Notes: a model not told the origin generated them from the sequence alone. Numbered from the stretch's first letter, positions 22,834 through 34,905 are shown. The stretch: 64,000 nt of DNA from Hexactinellida sp. DTS-2022 (GCA_028753945.1 JAPNXP010000002.1:2418001-2482000), one strand, 5' to 3'. Numbers and translations are program-made.

Positions 22834-24487
22834 TATATTACCAGACGAGACAGCCAAACCACAGTCAAAAATGCATAGGCTGAACATTGATGACTGAAAA
22901 TATGGTCAATTCTGTATTTTTAGTTTCTAAATTTGGTATCTAACACAATCTTTGGGCGCTGAGTTCAAAGATGACAATTTCAAGGTTCAAAAACTCATTC
23001 CCCGCCATAATTTCGGCAAAAAGGCGTAGTCACACCCAAATATGGTCAATTCCATATTTTTGTTTTATTACTTCATCATAACACTAAATTCGCATTATCC
23101 TCTTAACTAGGAACGATATTGATGAACATATGATTAATAAATTGTTCAGCTAAATATATATCACCACGTGACCTTCGGTATACAAGGCCTGAATTGCTAA
23201 GCGAAAATTTGTGTACCATGGATTACTTAAAGTGCATAAAAAAATGGAGAATTGATCTTTATTCCAATAATTAGCAATGATAGAGCTGAAAAGTGTATTA
23301 TAACTATATAGGAATATGGTATCCAAGTAAACATAGCACCCTCCAGAATTGTGATATGTCATCATCTGATGACGTTATGGTAATTTTGGTTGCGAATTAT
23401 CTTGTTTTTCTAGCATACTTTTAACATAGTTAAACGCGTTATAAATGTTCAAAATTGGAACATGGTTATACCCAGAAGTAGTTGAATAAAATATATCGAA
23501 ATTATAAATGGAATGTTGACACATTCCTTGGTTGCCATGGAAAATGTATATTTCTTAAATGTACCATAACTCAAAAACTATGAATGTTATGTAAACTAGG
23601 CTGGTACTGATCTGTCCGGAATAGGTAACTTCCTATTCATCGATAATACATTTTATATGCCTAACTTCAATAATCTTTGAGATAGTGAGATAATTAACAC
23701 TTAATTCATTATTAGGTAATATCTCACTATCTCAAAGATTATTGAAGTTATGGCGCATTTTAGGAAATATACATTTTCCATGGCAACCGAGGAATGTGTC
23801 AACATTCCATTTATAATTTCGATATATTTTATTCAACTACTTCTGGGAATAACCATGTTCCAATTTTGAACATTTATAACGCGTTTAACTATGTTAAAAG
23901 TATGCTAGAAAAACAAGATAATTCGCAACCAAAATTACCATAACGTCATCAGATGATGACATATCACAATTCTGGAGGGTGCTATGTTTACTTGGATACC
24001 ATATTCCTATATAGTTATAATACACTTTTCAGCTCTATCATTGCTAATTATTGGAATAAAGATCAATTCTCCATTTTTTTATGCACTTTAAGTAATCCAT
24101 GGTAAACAAATTTTCGCTTAGCAATTCAGGCCTTGTATACCGAAGGTCACGTGGTAATATATATTTAGCTGAACAATTTATTAATCATATGTTCATCAAT
24201 ATCGTTCCTAGTTAAGAGGATAATGCGAATTTAGTGTTATGATGAAGTAATAAAACAAAAATATGGAATTGACCATATTTGGGTGTGACTACGCCTTTTT
24301 GCCGAAATTATGGCGGGGAATGAGTTTTTGAACCTTGAAATTGTCATCTTTGAACTCAGCGCCCAAAGATTGTGTTAGATACCAAAATTATTGACTAAAA
24401 ATACAGAATTGACCATATTTTCAGTCATCAATGTTCAGCCTATGCATTTTTGACTGTGGTTTGGCTTTGTCGCGTCCGGTAATATAA
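22834..24487. mobile_element. 1.65-kb near-perfect palindrome (foldback transposon)
   Basis: Two arms, 22834-23691 and 23721-24487, pair almost base for base around a 29-base loop. The outer ends read TATTACCAGACGAGACAGCC and, inverted, TATTACCGGACGCGACAAAG. The left arm keeps about 100 bases (roughly 23567-23665) that the right arm lacks. The right-arm break is GAAGTTA|TGGCGC, and both parental junctions contain GTTA. A third, single-arm copy of the inner part lies in the P-derived MITE at 33857-34523 and retains those bases, so the right arm suffered a deletion. There is no coding potential beyond mirror-image frames. Confidence 0.9.
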
Positions 24488-24802
24488 TATTCCATGTATA
24501 TTTTAATTAAAATCACCAGTATTTATAATCTCTTTGTTTTCTTAGAGAGCAATATATAGCATAAACTGTAGATGAGAAAATCAAATCAGTCCCATTGATA
24601 CGAAACTCTATGCGTCGCAATGAGAATATAAGATTATCGAAAACATTTTAAATCCCGGAAAAATACGTGAGTAAGTATTTGAAAAATTTTAAAATTCTTA
24701 ATTTCCTTAATAAAAAATACTATTCCTTCCTCCAAAAATAGGTATACAATCTACTTGATTGACGTGGTATCCTGTCAGACCCATTTGCACATCGGAAAAT
24801 AT

Positions 24803-25165
24803 TAGGGCTGAAACGAATATTCGAAATGTAACGAACGAACCTTTTCTAAACGAACGAATATTCGAATATTCGTTCGTTTGGATGACTAAGCATTAAATCA
24901 ATTTTATGAGACAAAATACATTGGAAAATAGGTTTTTGATAATGTTACAATGGTATATTAATAGATACAAAATGTATTATACACAAGTTAACTTATAATC
25001 AGCTAATTTAAGTAGGAATTTATATTTATATATCTCTAAGGTATAAAAAAGTATTGTTGTCGTAGTCAAGGAATAACTGTTTCAATCTAATATTTGTCCA
25101 AACGAATATTCGTTCAATCATTTCGAACGAATATTCGAATATTCGGTATATTCGTTTCAACCCTA
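24803..25165. mobile_element. hAT MITE with GAATATTCG palindromes, 8-bp TSD
   Basis: A 363-bp element from TAGGGCTGAAACGAATATTC to GAATATTCGGTATATTCGTT…CAACCCTA, flanked by exact GAAAATAT (24795-24802, 25166-25173). Both ends carry several self-complementary CGAATATTCG words. A truncated copy is at 11187-11425. Confidence 0.9.
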
Positions 25166-25545
25166 GAAAATATATCGCTTGTAATTTTGCTTATCCATTG
25201 TTTTACTGTACAGAAATTAAGATAATGGAAATTAAGGTTCAAGGGAACAAACGTTATGTAAATTAACGCTTGAGGAAATTAACTAATTTGGATCAATTCT
25301 TGTTAATTTCATGGAACGTTTCTACCACGAGTGGCACAATTTTAGGTGACTCTAAGTTAACAACTAATTGTCAGAATGTTTAGAAAATTGTCAGCAAGAG
25401 TAATTCTTGCACGTGAAATTCAAAACTGCATTCAGGCTTTATATACATTTGAAATACTTTTGGGAAACAGAACAAATACGTATTTAAGTTATGTTGGTTG
25501 ACACTTAACACCTCAGAAAAACTTAAAATGACTACTTAATTACAA

Positions 25546-25702
25546 TACAGTGGAGTTGCTTTAGTAGCAACTCCCCTATTAGCAATATTGCTTTATTAGC
25601 AACCGCTTTTTCGGTCCCAAGCGTGATAAGACTGTTAACTTAATTCCCCTATTAGCAATATTGCTTCATTAGCAACCGCTTTTGGTGTCCCAACCGTGAT
25701 TT
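25546..25702 (+). mobile_element. One-ended pogo/Tigger-type MITE (TTAGCAA family)
   Basis: Starts TACAGTGGAGTTGCTTTAGT and contains two tandem copies of a roughly 70-bp unit with CCCCTATTAGCAATATTGCT and TTAGCAACCGCTTTT. The expected inverted right end is absent, so the element is truncated or was duplicated internally. Confidence 0.65.
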
Positions 25703-26534
25703 TAACCTTGGTCAATAACCTTTCGTTTAGATGAGTCGATTTGTAACGTTGTGCTTCCCTACGCAATTTTGGATGATGAACATTTTTAAGTAATGATTGA
25801 TCAGCTTAACCCCAGCTTCGTTGTCCCAAGCGAGAAGAAATTACGTCAAAATATAATTCCAAAAATATACAAACGAGTATACCAACATCTAAAAATGATT
25901 ATAGCGAGTGATATTTTCCATTTCTGTTCTTAACTACAGACATTTGGTCTTGTCAGAGTATGCATAGTTTTATCAGTATAACGTTACGCTTCATTGATAA
26001 TAATTGGAAACCCAAGAAGGTAGTTTTGAAGTGTTTCCCAATCGATGAGTCACACACAGGCCAACACATTGCAGATGTACTTGGTAATTTAATTGCTGAA
26101 CCACAAACTCCACGTAGTTTTGCGTGACAATGCCCCAAATATGGTTAAGGCGATGAAATTGAATGGATGCACACTACAGTTAATTGTTGTTCATTCCATT
26201 TTTGAACAAGCAGTGTTAAGTTATTGATGACCAGGGCTAACAAATCAGTGTCTTACTTCAAACATATCCCAAGGCAATGTATATTCTTCACAATCATCAA
26301 AAAGCTTTTCACGAGGAAGATGGGGAATTGATCCCACAAGAACAACTTAATCTTGTGATAGAAAACGAGGTTTTTATTCCGAATGTTATAAGTCTATTAC
26401 AACCCTTTGCGGATGTTACAACTGAAGGTGAGCGTGAGTGTGCTTGTATTTCAGAGGTGATTCCGTCAGTGAAATATATCATTCATGAATTGATAAACGT
26501 AAATAACGGAGAATGGAATAGGGACGATGAAAAC

Positions 26535-28908
26535 CAGGGTTGGAATTTAACCCGGGTTAAATAGGTTTTTCCCACCCCAGTGGGTTAAACTCGGTTTAAA
26601 CCTGGTTTTATTAGTTTAACCCGGATTAAACTAGGGCTAAACTCGAGTTAAACTTGGGTCTAACTTCACGCTATATTAATCGCCTCCCCCCTATATATTC
26701 CCCAATTACATAATTATAAAGTTAAATCATTATGGAATGACATCTAATTTTGGGTCTAAATAGTGCATAAATACATACGTATATCACCAGTCAAACTCAT
26801 CAGGTCCTCGCAACTCGCGAAAACATGTCACTAATTTAGAAGCTTTTTCTATCCCCAATCTGTTCCGGAGTTTTGTCTGAATTAGGCCAAAATTGGAAAA
26901 TATTCGTTCTATCGAAGCAGAACTTGATGGGAGTTTAAGTAGAAGAAGAGCTAAGCTACTCAACTCCAGGCTCACATTCTTATACTGTTTCTTAATGCAC
27001 AACCACCATACACACGGGTCAACAATTTCGATGAAAGATTCCCCGAACATAGTTCAGGAAATGGGTTACTCTCTGCTTGGTATGCGCATAAATCACTCAA
27101 TACACCCTGCCACCTACTTGTGACCAATTCATGAGCAAGTTTCAAATGTTCGTCATCAAGATCCTTCCCTCGATATTTCGGATGCAACAGGTATGCCAGG
27201 AAATGATATGAAGTCATTGATTGCTTGAATCGATGGAGCAATTTTTTTTGTAGGGGTGTAATAATTCATTTTAGTTAATTTCAATCAACAATTGCAGGCA
27301 TCAGCAATGCTCGAGCTATCAGATTTGACGGTGTTCTGAGCAATGGAAATTGGTTCTAGCTGTTCCTGTAGATGCTTCGCTTCATTTGACAAGCCAGTAT
27401 TATTGATAATATTTACTATTCTCGTATCGATAACTTCTTCGTGTTGAGCATTTATCATCAAGTAAAATGGCCTATTTTTATTGAAGGTCTTAATGCATTC
27501 CAGTTGGCTGTTCCATCTTGTTGCACAAGGAGTTTGTGGCTTAACGGCACCTTTGTTAGAGAATTCAGAAAGCAGAGCACCTGGTGTGTGGTGATTGCGA
27601 AAGTATTTGCTCACTTCATTAATTTGATTTATTATAGTCTGAGGAGTTACGTCTTGACCCAAAAGATTAAGAAAATGTGAAGAACAGCCATAGGTAACAA
27701 GTGTGTTATCGTAATCATATAGTTTTTTCCGCATTGATTCCATTTTCTTTTCATTATCTGTAACAATTCCAACTGTATGGCATTTAAATTCTTCTTCAGC
27801 TTGAGTTATAGATTCCTGAAATAAATTTGCACAAAATGAGGCTGTTTTTTTGGTTGGGCCTGTATCAACTGCATTGAGGAAATAGCTCTTCGAACCTGTA
27901 TGAATAGAGGTAGCGATAACAAGATGATTGTGGATATCGCTCCAACCATCCTGAATCAAAGTAACATCTTTATTCTGTATTTCTTTAACAATATGTTGAC
28001 GTATACGGTCATGTATGATATCAAGCAGGCGTCCAGATATGTGAGGAGTATCCAGGTCGTAGAAGAGATATCATGGCCTTGAATTCTTTATGTTCTGCTA
28101 CATTACATGGGATGTTACATGCTTAAAAACATATGGCTATCTGGAGATCTATTTGGTTACTTGTTGCAGAATCAGTCTTCGCACAATAAGAAGACATTTG
28201 TGATTGACACGTCTTTGGTTCTTATTAGATTCTGGATCAGGTTGAGCAATCTGGTTTATTCACAATCCACTTCAGTTTCCAGTTCTTGATGAGTAATAGT
28301 TACTTAATGGAACCGTTTTCTGTGAATTCGTAGTCGCTCTATTTTAACGCTGACATAAGTATTACAGTCGATGTATCTCATTTTAGTCCCGTCAATTTTT
28401 AAGAAAAAGGTCCTAATGGGGTCGCTGGGCCTGCCACCTGAACTGGCCATTACTAGGCGACACGTATAAGAAACAAAATCTATAATTTGGAGAAATATAG
28501 TGAATAAATAATATGATATATCTGTCAATCATTTTCCTATCAATATTATTATAGTAATTCTGGTGTATTGTTTCAGCATATTTGAAACCATATATGGGTC
28601 AAAACAATAGGGCTTACAAATTGACAAAATAGGATTCGCTAAGCTTGAAAGATTAATTAAAACTTGTTTAATGGAAGTCATCAAAGAATGTAGACTATTC
28701 CTGTCATAAATTTATTATCTTCGTTGGCATAATAACATTTGTCGAGGTTAGCCAAAGTAACCTAGGGAGCTTTGGACTGTTGTAACCCGCTTTAGTAGTT
28801 TAATAATTGAACCCTAGTTTAACCCAGTTTAACCCACTAAGTGTGGTTTAACCCGGGCCGAGTTAAACCAGGGTTTAAACCGGGGGTGGGTTAAACTTAC
28901 CAACCCTG
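26535..28908 (-). mobile_element. hAT transposon with GTTTAAAC arrays, complete, 8-bp TSD
   Basis: A 2,374-bp transposon from CAGGGTTGGAATTTAACCCG to GGTGGGTTAAACTTACCAAC…CCCTG, flanked by exact ATGAAAAC (26527-26534, 28909-28916). Both ends (26545-26665 and 28780-28900) hold about eight copies each of GGTTTAAACC/GGGTTAAAC-type palindromic words, likely transposase sites. It carries the - strand transposase at 26784-28450 and is inserted head-on in another hAT gene. Confidence 0.95.
26784..28450 (-). pseudogene. hAT transposase with DUF659-type RNase H, lightly broken
   Basis: Starts MASSGGRPSDPIRTFF (28450), the usual opening of a BED-finger hAT protein, followed by DCNTYVSVKIERLRIH. After one or more shifts a long open frame (about 28090-27285) gives SGRLLDIIHDRIRQHIV, LIQDGWSDIHNHLVIATS (DUF659), VGIVTDNEKKMESM (acidic motif), and YGCSSHFLNLLGQD (CxxH block). 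A stop at 27285 and a shift lead to YLLHPKYRGKDL (about 27180-27200). Another shift leads to the C-terminal dimerisation block LPSSSASIERIFSNFGLIQT…RNRL (26850-26950). There are only a few lesions, so this is the younger of the two nested hATs. Confidence 0.9.
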
Positions 28909-29599
28909 ATGAAAACTGAACTACTAGCTCAAATGGAAAGATATTTTGAATGTGGTAACATCCGTGAACACTTTTCCAATATTGAAAGGAATTAACTTTT
29001 CGCTATCACGACACTCTTAGACCCTCGTTACAAGACTCGTGGCTTTCCAAAAGGTAAATGTAATCATTGCAATAGATTTTCTATTTGCTGAATTATCTAA
29101 AATTGAACTTTCAGTTTCGTGCTCACAAGAGAGCCAACAATTCAATTATAGTGCTGAACAGAATTCGAGGACAAAGAGAAGTGTTTGGGAGTCTATTTTG
29201 ACCACCTCTTCTGAAAATAATGTTGACAACTTAGTTTATGCTGCTCAATAGGTATAAGTGAAAGCTTATTTACTGAAAGAGAATTGGAAAGGATGACGAT
29301 ACATTGGCCTACTGGAAGGAAAGGTCTGTACAATATCTACAACTGGAAAAATTGGCTTATATGTATTTGTGCGCACCAATTGGATCCTGTGCCAGTGAAC
29401 GTGAGTTGAAAATTGCAAAAACATCAACAGCGATTAACGTGTTAGACTTCTCCCTGAAAATATTGAGATGCTACTGTTTCTAAAATTCAACTTGAGGGCA
29501 ATCGGATATTACACTTAACAACTCAAGATTGTAAATGAGGATGAGGAGATTTTAATATCTGACATCATTGATATTTTCTGAAGTAGTAGATTGATATTT

Positions 29600-31152
29600 A
29601 GTAGATTAAACTCTCATTTATGTAGTAATTCATCCTATTTAGTACCTTCATATGCGTAGTTCCAAATAATAGATGAACTTCATATTGTGACATTTGGATT
29701 ATCATACTACTATACTGGTATATAATTGTGTACTACGTACGTTTATGTACTAATCCCCGAAAAAACTGACAATCCCAGCATGAAAATTTTAGCCCGTCGA
29801 TCACTACTTTCGATTGACTTGAAACAGATAATCTCATCATTCCGACTCAATCTTATTCGGCTGTATTAGTGGCACGAATGGATGATATTACTCTCGGTGA
29901 TGAACTGACTGTTGATCCATTTATGGATAAATAAAAGATAAGAGGCGAATCTTTTATTAGTGTAGAGGAATGGAATGGTATTATTCTAATGCAGGAAAAG
30001 TTAATCAAATTTTCGAACGTTTGAGACCATATTATTGAGTAGAAAAATGGAGACTATTTATGTATGTGTACTTTGTTTTCAATACAGAAATATATAAGGA
30101 AATTAGTAGAAAACAAAATGCTTATTATTTTAGACAAAAGCAGTTTATATTTTTAATAATTGTTTTGAATTTAAATTCTTAATCAAGAAGGGGCTGAATA
30201 ATTTAAAGAGTAATGATACTATTATTGTAGAGTATATAGCCTCTGGTTCCTTATCTGAGCAACATTCATATAATAAAACTGTTCTTTCAAATAAACTAGC
30301 ATAATCCTTTACTCAGACTCCACTGGTACGTTAATTAGAAAATTTGAAGTCCGAATTGTTAATAACGTAGTAAAGCTAACATGCGAAATTATATTTCAAA
30401 TGTCTTCGAAGTAGGGGTATTCCAAAAGAAGAACTTATATACAATCCCTGGAAATATTAGAAGAATAACTTTCATGGTAAAGAAGTTATAGGAAATAAGA
30501 TTTCATGAGTTGAATTTTACCACTAATAATTATAGGTTTAATGATACTACGGCAATCTATACAAATTCAGCAAAGTGTCTAATAATTCGATGTTAGCATC
30601 AATCGCTCAGTTTTCTAGGTTTTAGAATTGTGCTTGTACGATTATCCTAATTTTCATTAGATTGAAACTACTTAAAAATTGACTCTAATTCCCGTTACTT
30701 CCCACTGCATTTATCAGTATCAATTCTGTGTATTTGATTTCCAATAATTATGAATCAATACAATAACTTTTATCCCCAGGTCAAACGGACATTCTATTAC
30801 TTTTATTATTTATAAATTTATTTCAAATTTTGCATAATTATTTAACAATACGGGCGCTTAGTGGACTGGCAGTTTTCAATTAACTTACTCCTTATATCCA
30901 CATAAAGCTGGGTCCAAATCTACGACTAAGGGGTCACAGCTGAAAAAGTTCGGATTCCCTGCGCTAATAGCTATGATATGCTCTACAGTAGAACACAACA
31001 ATACAACGGTCATTTGTACATAGGCTGGCCAACATCTAATGATTATAATCTGATATATTTTTATTGCTATAGCTATTATATTTGATTTCCTCTAATATAA
31101 TCTCTCTGTATATGGGCCATGAGATATTATAGAAGTTTTCGTTTAATTTAGT
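29600..31152. other. No gene seen
   Basis: AT-rich with no clear element ends. At 30920-30965 a phrase ending GAAAAAGTTCGGATTCCCTG resembles one end of a Charlie-type hAT, with no partner seen. Confidence 0.4.
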
Positions 31153-31722
31153 GCCTGGGGGTTATTCACTAAACTTCTTGAACTTAAACTTAAACTGTAA
31201 TTGAACCTTAAACTTATTTTTGCTTCAAAACTTAGTTTACACTAAGTTAAAATTAATTTAGGTTTTGTCTTGAATTAATTTACTTAAATTAAACTTAAAT
31301 TAATTTTCCCTTAGCTTTTAGTGTAGGAAACGAAGCAAAAGTTCAGTCCAGTACGAAGTAGACTTAACTTGTTTATTTGCTCCTTTTTGATCCTGTAGTG
31401 ATTGATGGCATCAATTAATATAATATAGAGTTTTATAACAATTCGTACTATCGTACTAGTGTTCACTTAAAATGTGAATTTGGTGAATTGAGTTTCGCAT
31501 AATTATTGATTCAATCATGGTTGGGCCAGCAAGTGATAAGTTATTAATAACTTGTATACACGTATAATTGCGTAGATATTACGATAGTATTGTTTTGCAA
31601 TCAATTGCAATAGTACTTGTCAAGTTGACAAAATTTGAATCCTGAAATGGCAAATCTATAAATAAATAATTTTGCTGCAAAATAGTAGATAATTTTATCC
31701 CAATTTTGCACTCTGAACTTCG

Positions 31723-31908
31723 ATGTCTTTGAAAACTCGTGCCAGGAATGTTTCCACCAATGAGATAGCATTACTAGTAGACTTAGTTCAAGTGAATAAG
31801 CCAAATCTCTTCGGTGCTATAAATTCTTCTCTCACCAGTGAAGATATCGCCAAAAAGTTTACGCATTCTCATGGAACAGTTAGAACCAAAGATGATGACC
31901 AAAGATGA
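31723..31908 (+). pseudogene. Myb/SANT-like DNA-binding domain fragment
   Basis: The frame begins MSLKTRARNVSTNEIALLVD and continues LVQVNKPNLFGAINSSLTS…DIAKK. This has the spacing of the Myb/SANT-like domain (R-x-N-F/V-S-x-x-E…LV-x-x-V…LFG…K) found in the accessory protein of Harbinger transposons and in related host genes. After DIAKK it becomes unrelated sequence, so the domain is truncated just before its third helix. Lying inside a TIR pair suggests a transposon origin. The assignment is by motif shape only. Confidence 0.5.
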
Positions 31909-33163
31909 CGCTCATTTGCGTACATTTCATTTGAGTACATATCATTTTTGTACAGTGTATTTATTTCTCAGTTACATATACTACACTTGCGTACAAAAGA
32001 GTTATTATCTGAACACAAGAATGCAAGTGATTTTGACCAATATAGACTTTTTGACATTAATAAAATGTACTAAAACAACCGAATATTAAAATACTGCACG
32101 CAAATGAATGTACGCAAAAAAGTGATATACCCCACTTTTACACCTTAGCTTTCGCTTAGTAGGTGGTCTTCACAACTTCTATAAAATGGTCGTGTATTAA
32201 TTGATGTACTTTTGAAGTCAACAAACTACGGTTATATTTGATTTTTTTTTTCATTCTAATTTTTTTCATTTATCAAAGTTTTCGCTTTTCAACCTAACTA
32301 CAAATTATATTTTTTCAACCTAACTCAGATTTCTTGTTATTTTATAACCTCAATCTTCATTGAATCCCGAATTACAAATTCACACTCCAATTTTTTGTCC
32401 ACCTAATTATAATGAAGACGGTGGCACTTCAATTTTTAATTTTTATTTATTAAATCTCTATATTTACTGAGCTTTCTTTCCGTTCAAAATCCTTCCCCCT
32501 AAAATTCTGAGAACGAACCGTTTGAAAATAATTTGAGTATCCCTGTTCTATACCTTCAAGATTATCAAATAATGCAAGTTGTCCTTGTACATAGAAATGA
32601 ATCACTGGTGTTTGTAGGAAGTTAGAGCTAAGGATCGGAAATTTTACTTCGAAACCGAATTCAACAATAAAATACGATATAACTTAATTTGTACAAGTCC
32701 GGTGAACACTATCTGACGTGGTTTTTTTGCCGAGCTGTTTTGGCCGATACAGGCGCTCTTTCAATTGCCTCAATATCCAAAAATGTTCGCACTTTTATCA
32801 AATAATTAACAATCTGTTGAAATTTTATGGCTATGCCGCTGGATAATTAGTGGATATCCACCATCGACGAAGAATCATCCTTTGACAGTGTGTATATATA
32901 TCCATTAGCATTTCTTCGATTGTTACCAGACTGCCTCCAAATAAGGACATCATGAGTGCACCCGGGCCTTTTGGCAACAATATCAATACATTTTGAATCT
33001 TATCGATATTGCTTGAACATTGATATAATTAAAGTTTTTCCTGTTGAAAAATAGATCTTCATTATAGGGAAGTGCCAAAATAGGCACATGTATACGTCAA
33101 TTCACCCGAGTACAATTGGAAAGCCATTTAATTCCAAGATCTTTCCTGAATTCGTAAATGATC

Positions 33164-33541
33164 TACAGTCAACTCCCGTATAACCACGTCGGATATAAAG
33201 AAGTACCAGCTTATAACGAAGTAATTCACTGGTCCGGAAATCCTTCTATCTTATTACATTATAAAAACTTCGGTTACAACGAAATGGATATAACGAAACT
33301 CCGCTTATAACGAAGTCATTTATATCCCATATAGTCTCTAATCTATTATTTACTCCGGTTATAACGAACTCCTGTTATAACGAATTCTGCTTATAACGAA
33401 ATTTGTTCATAATGAACTCCGGTTACAACTAAATCCAAAGTGTAATGAACTCTTTTAAGATCGAACTCGGCTTATACGAACTCTGCTTATAACAAATGTA
33501 ACTACGGTCCAGAGCACTTCGTTACACGGGAGTTTACTGTA
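33164..33541. mobile_element. Pogo/Tigger-type MITE (CTTATAACGAA family)
   Basis: A 378-bp TA-bounded element from TACAGTCAACTCCCGTATAA to ACACGGGAGTTTACTGTA. The terminal word continues inside as about ten spaced copies of CTTATAACGAA/GTTATAACGAACTCC. Non-coding. Confidence 0.85.
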
Positions 33542-33856
33542 TTTTATTTTGAAAAAACTAATAATCTAGGCAAAAAAACAAAGTACATCTGTCAATGTAC
33601 GAATACTCCGGGAAACTGAAGGCTTGGATTAACCCATTTGAAGTTGCAACTAGCATCTAAATCAGGCTTAACTGCTTGCGGTCCACTCATATACATTATG
33701 GCTTATTAACCGAATGTGATGACTGTGAGTCTGTGACTGTCAATATTTTTGTGGGTTCGGTTCGATAATTTGGTGATTCGCCAGCACTGGTAATAAATGC
33801 GGAAAGTACTTTATATATTTATCAGGCCGTTGCCAGAAACAGATAGTCGGTGGGGC

Positions 33857-34523
33857 ATGGCCTACTTAATATACGTCTATATATGTCGCCGAGAAGGCCA
33901 TAAAACAAAGAGGTCAGTTTCTAATTTTCAAAATGGAGAATTGATCTTTATTCGAATAATAGTGAGTCATTACCTAATAATGAATTAAGTGTTAATTATC
34001 TCATTATCTCAAAGATTATTGAAGTTAGGCATATAAAATATATTATCGATGAATAGGAAGCTACCTATTCCGGACAGATCAGTACCAGTCTAGTTTACTT
34101 AACATTCATAGTTTTTGAGTTATGGCGCATTTTAGGAAATATACATTTTCCATGGCAACCTAGGAATGTGTCAACATTCCATTTATAATTTCGATATATT
34201 TTATTCTACTACTTCTGGGTATAACCATGTTCCAATTTGAAACATTTATAACGCGTTTAACTATGTTAAAAGTATGCTAGAAAAACAAGATAATTCGCAA
34301 CCAAAATTACCATAACGTCATCAGATGATGACATATCACAATTCTGGAGGGTGCTATGTATACCTGGATACCATATTCCTATATAGCTATAATACACTTT
34401 TCAGCTCTATCATTGCTAATTATTCGAATAAAGATCAATTCTCCCTTTTGAAAATTAGAAACTGGCCTCTTTGTTTTATGGCCTTCTCGGCGACATATAT
34501 AGCCGTATATTAAGTAGGCCATG
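33857..34523. mobile_element. P-element-derived MITE, 8-bp TSD
   Basis: A 667-bp non-autonomous element with about 100-bp TIRs (33857-33957, 34424-34523) that begin ATGGCCTACTTAATATACG, the same end as P1 at 2900. It is flanked by exact GGTGGGGC (33849-33856, 34524-34531). Eight-base duplications are the P-superfamily standard. The core (33960-34423) is a single-arm copy of the 22834-24487 palindrome, so the two repeats share a module. Confidence 0.9.
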
Positions 34524-34744
34524 GGTGGGGCAATGAGAATTTGGGGCAGAGAGTAAGAAATTTATTATGAAATCAAGTCAACGGCGGAGCTAAAATTTGC
34601 AAGAAGGGAGGTTGTAGTTTTGTAAACAATCGTATCGCCAACTGGGGCTTGGGGTCGCTGTTAGCCTCCCAGGCGGTTCCAGCGAAGAAGCCCTGGAAAC
34701 CAGAAATAAAATAGAGCTAGTCGCCCAAATTACTCAACCAATAG

Positions 34745-34905
34745 GTGCGATACTCACACAGTGGGCATTTTCAGGGGTATCAGTGGAAATAGGAAAACTA
34801 TGCTAGATAGACTCTAATGAAGTATTATTGACATATAGGTTATCGGTAGCTGCAAACCGAATGGCATCATCAGTCTCCTAACAGTAGTTTTGGACGATCA
34901 TTGGT
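34745..34905 (-). repeat. Dispersed repeat fragment (inverse of 14985-15130)
   Basis: Inverse copy with CATTTTCAGGGG, TATTGACATATAGGTTATCG and GGTAGCTGCAAACCGAATGG. Confidence 0.65.

Larger units (their letters stand above)
25730..29510 (+). pseudogene. hAT transposase pseudogene (ZBED-like), split by another hAT
   Basis: The 5' part (25730-26526) reads, across several frame breaks, VLPYAILDDEHF, SEKKLRQNIIPKIY, WSSQSMHSFISITLRFIDNNW-like text, and finally an open stretch with ISLLQPFADVTTE…SEVIPSVKYIIHEL (26390-26500). After the 2.37-kb insertion (26535-28908) it resumes with ERYFECGNIREHFSN and TLLDPRYKTRGF (28990-29045). It ends with an LYVFVRTNW…ASERELKIAK-type hAT dimerisation block (29340-29500). 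These are the canonical hAT blocks in order. The gene is dead (multiple stops and shifts) and older than the nested transposon. Its own TIRs were not identified. Confidence 0.85.

Noticed and set aside
23150..23365. Similar small frames at 23150-23365 (-) and 34325-34513 (+)
   Set aside because: They match only because the palindrome arm and the P MITE share non-coding sequence; third-arm differences do not respect codons.
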